DNA of 35,606 nucleotides from assembly GCF_943912325.1 (NCBI RefSeq), contig NZ_CALTTX010000024.1:1-35606 (forward strand), in the 5' to 3' direction. The notes below the pieces were generated by a model. It was not told the DNA's origin, made no database searches, and saw only the letters and a program-made list of their open reading frames with translations. This document shows, one piece after another, positions 31,134-35,606 of the stretch (position 1 is its first letter; every line of letters begins with the position of its first letter). The DNA comes from an uncultured Microbacterium sp. (lineage in GTDB: Bacteria; Actinomycetota; Actinomycetes; Actinomycetales; Microbacteriaceae). Position numbers and translations under genes: made by a program.

Positions 31134-32480
31134 ATGACCCTCACCGACCCCCTCCTCACGCCTGATCTGGTGGCGGACGCCGCTGCGCAGAGCGCGGAGT
31201 TGCAGAGCGTGGAGTTGCAGAGCGCGGAGTTTGCGCCGACGGCGCGGGAACGGATGCTTCGGGCTCGGGCTGCCGCGCGGAGCGTGGGTCTTCTCGGCGA
31301 TGCCGAGAAGACCCACGCTCTGCGGGGGATCGCCGACGCGATCGAGGCATCCACCCCACAGATCGAGGCCGCGAACGCCCTCGATCTTGCCCGCGGCGCC
31401 GAGTCGGGGCTTTCCGAGGCGCTGCGCGACCGGCTGCGGCTCGATGCCCCGCGAATCGCTGCGCTCGCCGAGGCCGTGCGCGCGGTCGCCGACCTGCCCG
31501 ACCCCGTGGGACGGGTGCTCGATGAACGCGTGCACGCCAACGGGCTGCGGCTGACGAAGGTCGCCGTGCCGTTCGGAGTCGTCGGCTCGATCTATGAGGC
31601 GCGCCCCAATGTGACGGTCGATATCGCCGCGCTCGCGCTGCGCTCGGGCAACGCCGTGGTGCTGCGCGGTGGCACGGCGGCCGAGCACACCAACCGTGAA
31701 CTCGTGGGCGTCATGCGCCGTGCGCTCGTCGCCGTGGGGATCGATCCTGAGGCGATCCAGACGGTCGACGATTTCGGACGCGACGGTGCGCGCGAGCTCA
31801 TGCAGGCCCGCGGAATCGTCGACGTGCTGATACCGCGGGGGAGCGCGGCGCTCATCGATGCCGTCGTAACCGAATCGTCGGTGCCGGTGATCGAGACGGG
31901 CGCGGGAGTCGTTCACATCGTGCTCGACGAGTCGGCCCCCGCCGAGCGTGCCTCCGCGATCGTCGTCAACGCCAAGGCGCAGCGGCCGAGCGTCTGCAAC
32001 GCCGTCGAGAGCGTGCTCGTGCTCGAAGGAGCGGCGCCCCGACTAGTGCCCGGACTCGTCGCCGACCTGCAGGCCGCCGGCGTCACGGTGCACGGTGACG
32101 AGCAGATCGCTGCCCTCGCCGAGGGGGTCGTCCCTGCAACCGATGCCGACGGAACGACCGAGTACCTCTCGCTCGATATCGCCCTGCGCGTCGTGCCCGA
32201 CCTCGACGCCGCGCTCGCGCACATTCGCGAGCACTCGACGCACCACACCGAGTCGATCATCACCGAATCGACCGAGCGCGCCGAGCGCTTCCTCGCTGAA
32301 GTCGATTCCGCGGTCGTCATGGTGAACGCGTCGACTCGGTTCACCGACGGCGGCGAGTTCGGCTTCGGCGCCGAAGTGGGCATCTCGACGCAGAAGCTTC
32401 ACGCGCGGGGGCCCATGGGGCTTGCCGAGCTGACGAGTTCGAAGTGGCTTGCGCGAGGCGACGGCCAGGTGCGTTCGTGA
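31134..32480 (+). CDS. proA: Gamma-glutamyl phosphate reductase
   Basis: ProA reduces gamma-glutamyl phosphate to glutamate semialdehyde with NADPH, the second step of proline synthesis. In 448 residues the family features are clear: VPFGVVGSIYEARPNVTVD, VLRGGTAAEHTN, the catalytic cysteine Cys288 in RPSVCNAVES and the C-terminal GGEFGFGAEVGISTQKLHARGPMG. The N-terminus is unusual: residues about 19-33 are a threefold QSAEL-type repeat from a 15-base tandem repeat, and codons about 50-63 form a perfect 19-base inverted repeat. A TACGAT -10-like box (31122-31127) just before the ATG may give an extra leaderless transcript. Confidence 0.96.
   Translation: MTLTDPLLTPDLVADAAAQSAELQSVELQSAEFAPTARERMLRARAAARSVGLLGDAEKTHALRGIADAIEASTPQIEAANALDLARGAESGLSEALRDRLRLDAPRIAALAEAVRAVADLPDPVGRVLDERVHANGLRLTKVAVPFGVVGSIYEARPNVTVDIAALALRSGNAVVLRGGTAAEHTNRELVGVMRRALVAVGIDPEAIQTVDDFGRDGARELMQARGIVDVLIPRGSAALIDAVVTESSVPVIETGAGVVHIVLDESAPAERASAIVVNAKAQRPSVCNAVESVLVLEGAAPRLVPGLVADLQAAGVTVHGDEQIAALAEGVVPATDADGTTEYLSLDIALRVVPDLDAALAHIREHSTHHTESIITESTERAERFLAEVDSAVVMVNASTRFTDGGEFGFGAEVGISTQKLHARGPMGLAELTSSKWLARGDGQVRS
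31188..31232 (+). repeat. Three tandem 15-base repeats inside proA
   Basis: CAGAGCGCGGAGTTG, CAGAGCGTGGAGTTG and CAGAGCGCGGAGTTT follow one another in frame and encode QSAEL, QSVEL and QSAEF. They lie in the poorly conserved N-terminus of ProA. Confidence 0.85.
31280..31320. repeat. Perfect 19-base inverted repeat inside proA
   Basis: The arms 31280-31298 and 31302-31320 are exact reverse complements around GAT. The outer end reads GAGCGTGGGTC and the inner end TTCTCGGC. A very stable hairpin would form in the proA mRNA about 150 bases after the start codon. Confidence 0.9.
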
Positions 32481-32527
32481 CGTGTTGCGCCAGACCTGCG
32501 GCATCCGCTCTCGGCAGGCTCCCCGTC

Positions 32528-32551
32528 TAGACTGACCACGCCGCTTAGACT
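32528..32551 (+). promoter_or_regulatory. Promoter region of the small membrane protein gene
   Basis: Two TAGACT boxes (32528-32533 and 32546-32551) precede a GGAG-like ribosome-binding site and the ATG at 32583. Either could act as the -10 element; -35 boxes are weak. Confidence 0.4.
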
Positions 32552-32582
32552 TGACTGCGACACCCGAAACGGAGCCTGACAG

Positions 32583-32807
32583 ATGATCGCCACAACCCTT
32601 CTCGCCGCGGCAGCGGAGCCTGTGAACCACGGAAGCGTCGCCGCCGAGACCGTCATCTTCGGGATCATCGCTCTCGGTGTCTTCTCGTTGCTGGCGTTCG
32701 TGACGTTCTCGTACCACAACGTCGCTCACCGTCGGTCGTCGTACCGTGACGAAGCCGCCGACGCTTCGCACGGCCAGATCGAGCACGGGGCGGGCCACGG
32801 CCACTGA
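32583..32807 (+). CDS. Small single-pass membrane protein, function unknown
   Basis: The 74-residue protein has a short N-terminus, one clear membrane helix (TVIFGIIALGVFSLLAFVTF, about 24-43) and a His-rich, polar C-terminus ending in HGQIEHGAGHGH. The helix orientation suggests that the charged tail (HRRSSYRDE) is cytoplasmic. Similar small proteins lie in this position in related actinobacteria, but I know no function. The His-rich tail could bind metal. nadD starts 7 bases downstream, so the two are probably cotranscribed. Confidence 0.78.
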   Translation: MIATTLLAAAAEPVNHGSVAAETVIFGIIALGVFSLLAFVTFSYHNVAHRRSSYRDEAADASHGQIEHGAGHGH

Positions 32808-32814
32808 GCACCTT

Positions 32815-33414
32815 ATGACGACGGCATCCACTCGCGCGCGACTCGGAGTGATGGGCGGAACCTTCGACCCCATTCACAACGGGCACCTCGTCGCCGCGAG
32901 CGAGGTCGCTCACGCGTTCGGCCTCGACGAGGTCGTCTTCGTTCCCACGGGTCAGCCGTGGCAAAAGAGTGACGTCACCGACAGCGAAGACCGCTACCTC
33001 ATGGCCGTCATCGCGACGGCATCGAACCCCGAGTTCACCGTCAGTCGCGTCGACATCGACCGCACCGGACCGACGTACACGATCGACACGCTGCGCGACC
33101 TCAAGGCAGCGCGGCCCGACGCTGACCTGTTCTTCATTTCGGGAGCCGACGCGGTTGCGCAGATTCTCAGTTGGCGAGACCATGATGGACTCTGGGATCT
33201 GGCGCACTTCATCGCCGTGAGCCGCCCGGGGCACGTCCTCGACACGACGAGCATTCCGGCTGACGATGTCAGCCAACTCGAAGTCCCGGCGCTGTCGATC
33301 TCGTCGACCGACGTTCGCGCACGCGTGCGCAAAGGAGCACCGGTCTGGTACCTCGTTCCCGACGGGGTCGTCCAGTACATCAGCAAGCACGATCTGTATC
33401 GGAGCACGCCATGA
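32815..33414 (+). CDS. nadD: Nicotinate-nucleotide adenylyltransferase
   Basis: NadD adenylylates nicotinic acid mononucleotide to form deamido-NAD in NAD synthesis. The 199-residue protein has the nucleotidyltransferase motif GVMGGTFDPIHNGHL (HxGH at His21-His24), VFVPTGQPWQK, FFISGADAVAQI and the C-terminal ISSTDVRARV, all diagnostic. ATG 32815 (MTTASTRARL) was chosen; upstream sequence belongs to the preceding gene in another frame. Its stop overlaps the next start (ATGA). Confidence 0.96.
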   Translation: MTTASTRARLGVMGGTFDPIHNGHLVAASEVAHAFGLDEVVFVPTGQPWQKSDVTDSEDRYLMAVIATASNPEFTVSRVDIDRTGPTYTIDTLRDLKAARPDADLFFISGADAVAQILSWRDHDGLWDLAHFIAVSRPGHVLDTTSIPADDVSQLEVPALSISSTDVRARVRKGAPVWYLVPDGVVQYISKHDLYRSTP

Positions 33415-34646
33415 GCACACCCGAGCAGCCACTCACCCGTCGACAGTTGCGCGAGCGCAGCGCGACGGGTCCCGTGACGGTTCCCATCGCAAATTTCGAT
33501 GCCGACGCTCGTTTCGACGCCGATGGTCGCGCTGCTGATGCCGTTGACGAGGCACCTGTTCAGGACGCGCAGGTCGATACCCCGCTCGTTGATGCGCCTG
33601 TCGATGAAACGCCGGATGTCGAAGCTCCTGTCGGCGAGGTTCCCCTTGTCGAAACCGCGGTTTCTGATGCGTGGGTCGAAGCGGATTCGACGTCCGGTGC
33701 CGCGGAGAATGTGGATGCTTCGGTGCAGCCGCCCGACGAAGCTGTCACCCCCGCGCCGGTGTTCGCTTCGGACGACTCCTTCTCGCGGCGGTTGACGCGG
33801 CGGCAGCTGCGCGAGCAAGAGAAGATTCGTACCGCTTCCGTTCCCGTTATCGCGCCCCCCGCGGGCGAGCCGCAGATCGAGGCCGGCGCCGAGCGTGTCG
33901 ATCTCGAGCGAGTCAGCGTCGACGAAACGTCGCCCGCCGAAGATGAGCCCCCGGTTGACGACGTGCCGGCGGTCGCTGAAGCGCCTTCGGCACCTGAGTC
34001 GTCTGCAGAGTACGCCGTGTTGTGGGCGCCCGAGCCCGTGGCTTCTGAGCCGTCGATCGTGCGCGAGGCGGCTCCCGTCAGTGAGTGGGCCTCCGAAGTC
34101 GTCGAAGCTCGCGACGACAGCGAGAGCGAAGACTCCACTGAGCCTGTTGTCGACCCGGCGTTTGGTGCTTCCTTGCTGGCGGCAGAGTCGCGGGTTGCCG
34201 CCGCGCCGCTTCCGCCGTCGTTCGACGAGATCGTCGCCCGCGGTGTGACGACGTCGACGTCGTCGACGCCCAGCGCTCTGATCCTGTCGCAGACGCCCGA
34301 GTTCTCGCTCTCGGGCCCGTTGACGGGCTCGGGAGAGATGATCGTGACGGGCACGCTGCACTTGCCCGAGGGGCTCGGATCGACCGGCGGTGATCCCCTC
34401 ACCGCTGACGGTAAAGAAGCGGATGCCGTACTGTTCGATCGCGAGCTACCGCCGGCATCCTCGCCCACGCCTATTGCGGCGAGCGCCGCGATCAGCACGG
34501 TGCGCGGTGCAACCGACATCATTCAGCCCCCGGCGCCCGAAAAGGGTTCACGGTTGGTGTTGACCCTCGCAATCACGGCCGCCGTGCTCGCCGTGGCGGT
34601 GATCGGCGCGGTGATCCTCGCCGTGACGACAGGAGTATTCGGATGA
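33411..34646 (+). CDS. Acidic, low-complexity protein with a C-terminal membrane anchor
   Basis: The 411-residue protein is mostly disordered and rich in Pro, Val, Ala, Glu and Asp, with degenerate VDxPVxDxPVxE-type repeats at about 45-85. One hydrophobic helix lies at the very end (LVLTLAITAAVLAVAVIGAVIL, about 384-405), so it is probably tail-anchored with the long acidic part in the cytoplasm. The basic motif LTRRQLRE occurs twice, at 8-15 and 128-135, each time followed by a short TxxVPV-type stretch. No enzyme motif is visible. It is coupled by ATGA overlaps to nadD upstream and rsfS downstream. Function unknown; an interaction scaffold is one possibility. Confidence 0.8.
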   Translation: MSTPEQPLTRRQLRERSATGPVTVPIANFDADARFDADGRAADAVDEAPVQDAQVDTPLVDAPVDETPDVEAPVGEVPLVETAVSDAWVEADSTSGAAENVDASVQPPDEAVTPAPVFASDDSFSRRLTRRQLREQEKIRTASVPVIAPPAGEPQIEAGAERVDLERVSVDETSPAEDEPPVDDVPAVAEAPSAPESSAEYAVLWAPEPVASEPSIVREAAPVSEWASEVVEARDDSESEDSTEPVVDPAFGASLLAAESRVAAAPLPPSFDEIVARGVTTSTSSTPSALILSQTPEFSLSGPLTGSGEMIVTGTLHLPEGLGSTGGDPLTADGKEADAVLFDRELPPASSPTPIAASAAISTVRGATDIIQPPAPEKGSRLVLTLAITAAVLAVAVIGAVILAVTTGVFG

Positions 34647-35023
34647 CCTCGGAACAGACCCGAGAACTGGTGAACATCGCCGCAATCGCGGCGGATGACA
34701 AGGGCGGCGAGGACCTCGTCGCGCTCGACGTCTCACAGCCACTGCCGCTCGTGGACGCGTTCCTCATCGTGACGGGGCGCAACGAGCGCAACGTGGGGGC
34801 AATTTCGGATGCGGTCGAAGAGAAACTTCTCGAGCACGGCGTGAAGCGCCTGCGTCGTGAAGGCAGACAAGAGGGTCGCTGGGTGCTGATGGACTTCGGC
34901 GACCTCGTCGTGCATGTCTTCCACGAAGAAGAGCGCATGTATTACGGACTCGAGCGGTTGTGGAAGGACTGCCCCGTCATTCCGATCGAGATTCCCACCC
35001 GCACCCCGGCCGAAGCAAACTAA
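34643..35023 (+). CDS. rsfS: Ribosomal silencing factor RsfS
   Basis: RsfS binds ribosomal protein L14 and keeps the two subunits apart when nutrients are scarce. The 126 residues show the family core: DLVALDVSQPLPLVDAFLIVTGRNERN, then EGRQEGRWVLMDFGDLVVHVFHEEERMYYGLERLW. Length and order are normal. The start overlaps the stop of the preceding gene by four bases (ATGA), and the nadD-to-rsfS linkage is widespread in bacteria. Confidence 0.96.
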   Translation: MTSEQTRELVNIAAIAADDKGGEDLVALDVSQPLPLVDAFLIVTGRNERNVGAISDAVEEKLLEHGVKRLRREGRQEGRWVLMDFGDLVVHVFHEEERMYYGLERLWKDCPVIPIEIPTRTPAEAN

Positions 35024-35034
35024 CGCGCAACCGC

Positions 35035-35049
35035 GATCGCCTCGCGATC
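35035..35049. terminator. Weak hairpin between convergent rsfS and VOC genes
   Basis: GATCGC and GCGATC pair around CTC. It is short and overlaps the stop codon of the leftward gene; a terminator role is possible but weakly supported. Confidence 0.3.
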
Positions 35050-35476
35050 ACTGCAGGCAGAACTCGTCGCCTTCGGGGTCGCGCATCTGCCAGTATCGCT
35101 CGGGCCAGGGCCCCCACGTCTGTTCGACGAGTCTGACCGATTCAGCACCGAGCGCGACGAGGCGATCCTTTTCGGCATCGACCTCGGCCGCCGTTGCGCG
35201 TTCAGCGGCGCCCGTCACCGTAACGTCGATATGCAGTCGGTTCCGGCCGATTTTCTCGCCGTCGGCATGGTGAAAGAAGAACCGTGGCCCGGAACCCGTG
35301 GGATCCTCGGCGAGTCCGCGACGCGCGAGGTCATCGGGAGTGAGCCCGCTCGCGAGCAGTTGCTCGCGAAGCTCGCCCTCGAACTCCAGGTAGGGATAGC
35401 CGAAGACGTCTGACCAGAATCGCGCTAGCCGCGGCGGATCGGTGGCGTAGATCGTGATGTTCCCGAGCTTGGGCAT
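35048..35476 (-). CDS. VOC-family (glyoxalase-like) protein
   Basis: The 142-residue protein has a single VOC unit pair: LGNITIYATDPPRLARFWSDVFGYP at the start, a middle FFFHHADGEKIGRNRLHIDVTV strand region, and the end RYWQMRDPEGDEFCLQ, in which DPEGDEFCL is the typical last strand of glyoxalase-like proteins. It may bind or modify a small molecule; the substrate is unknown. ATG 35476 was chosen because GAAGGAGA lies just upstream; the open frame extends to 35545. It converges with rsfS. Confidence 0.85.
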   Translation of the reverse strand: MPKLGNITIYATDPPRLARFWSDVFGYPYLEFEGELREQLLASGLTPDDLARRGLAEDPTGSGPRFFFHHADGEKIGRNRLHIDVTVTGAAERATAAEVDAEKDRLVALGAESVRLVEQTWGPWPERYWQMRDPEGDEFCLQ

Positions 35477-35525
35477 CCGTTCTCCTTCGTATGTACCCTG
35501 CTGCTGTGTGTGGCGTGTTGCCACG

Positions 35526-35606
35526 CTACGCGCGGCCTCCGACACGCGCGATGACGGCGCTCAGCGAATCTCCCCAGAGTTGCTCGTCGAAGTTCCTCAG
35601 GTCGCG
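35526..35606 (-). CDS. 3' end of a leftward gene, cut by the window edge
   Basis: Reading leftwards from the window end, 26 in-frame codons (RDLRNFDEQLWGDSLSAV...) end at a TAG at 35528-35526. The codon use is like that of real genes nearby. Too little is present to name the product. It would lie upstream of the VOC gene on the same strand, 49 bases from its start. Confidence 0.5.
   Translation of the reverse strand, partial: RDLRNFDEQLWGDSLSAVIARVGGRA

Noticed and set aside
1..35606. CRISPR arrays, tRNA or rRNA genes, transposases, phage genes
   Set aside because: No regularly spaced repeats, no cloverleaf-like sequence and no transposase, integrase or phage structural motif were seen on either strand.

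Overview
The window is GC-rich, densely coding DNA from an actinobacterium, most likely a member of the Microbacteriaceae. The reasons are the gene order ileS-folC-DUF4233-ndk ... VKOR-rne-DUF4031-rplU-rpmA-obg-proB-proA-nadD-rsfS, a translational-type T-box in front of ileS, TAGACT-like -10 boxes, many GTG starts and many 4-base ATGA/GTGA gene overlaps. I see no tRNA, rRNA, CRISPR array, insertion sequence or phage gene.

Bases 1-6243 form a glycerol/dihydroxyacetone region. dhaK-dhaL-dhaM (PTS-dependent dihydroxyacetone kinase, with DhaM as an EIIA-HPr fusion), glpD and glpF all run leftwards. A divergent IclR-type regulator gene shares an intergenic region with dhaK that holds a perfect 25-base inverted repeat. 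GlpF imports glycerol, GlpD oxidises glycerol-3-phosphate to dihydroxyacetone phosphate, and DhaKLM makes the same product from dihydroxyacetone. No glycerol kinase gene is visible in the window.

Bases 6265-14878 are mixed: a PlsC-type acyltransferase, a lipoprotein FKBP prolyl isomerase, dxr, two coupled exported proteins of unknown function, a divergent MurE-like ligase, a small ribbon-helix-helix gene paired with a VOC protein, and an MHS-type transporter. A nearly perfect 20-base inverted repeat lies between the transporter and the ileS leader.

Bases 15066-35023 are the conserved housekeeping backbone: isoleucyl-tRNA synthetase under an ultrashort-stem T-box, folate polyglutamylation, nucleotide metabolism, RNase E/G, ribosomal proteins L21 and L27, the Obg GTPase, proline biosynthesis, NAD biosynthesis and the ribosome silencing factor. 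Between ndk and the VKOR gene this backbone is interrupted by a tight five-gene leftward operon (20803-23827). It encodes two small helical ESX-like proteins, a YbaB-like protein, a 498-residue protein with an N-terminal helical secretion-type region and a C-terminal alpha/beta-hydrolase with a readable Ser-Asp-His triad, and a lipoprotein. I read this as a candidate type VII-secreted lipase effector cassette with partner proteins and a possible lipoprotein immunity factor. It is the most interesting item here. The window ends with a VOC protein and the 3' end of another leftward gene.
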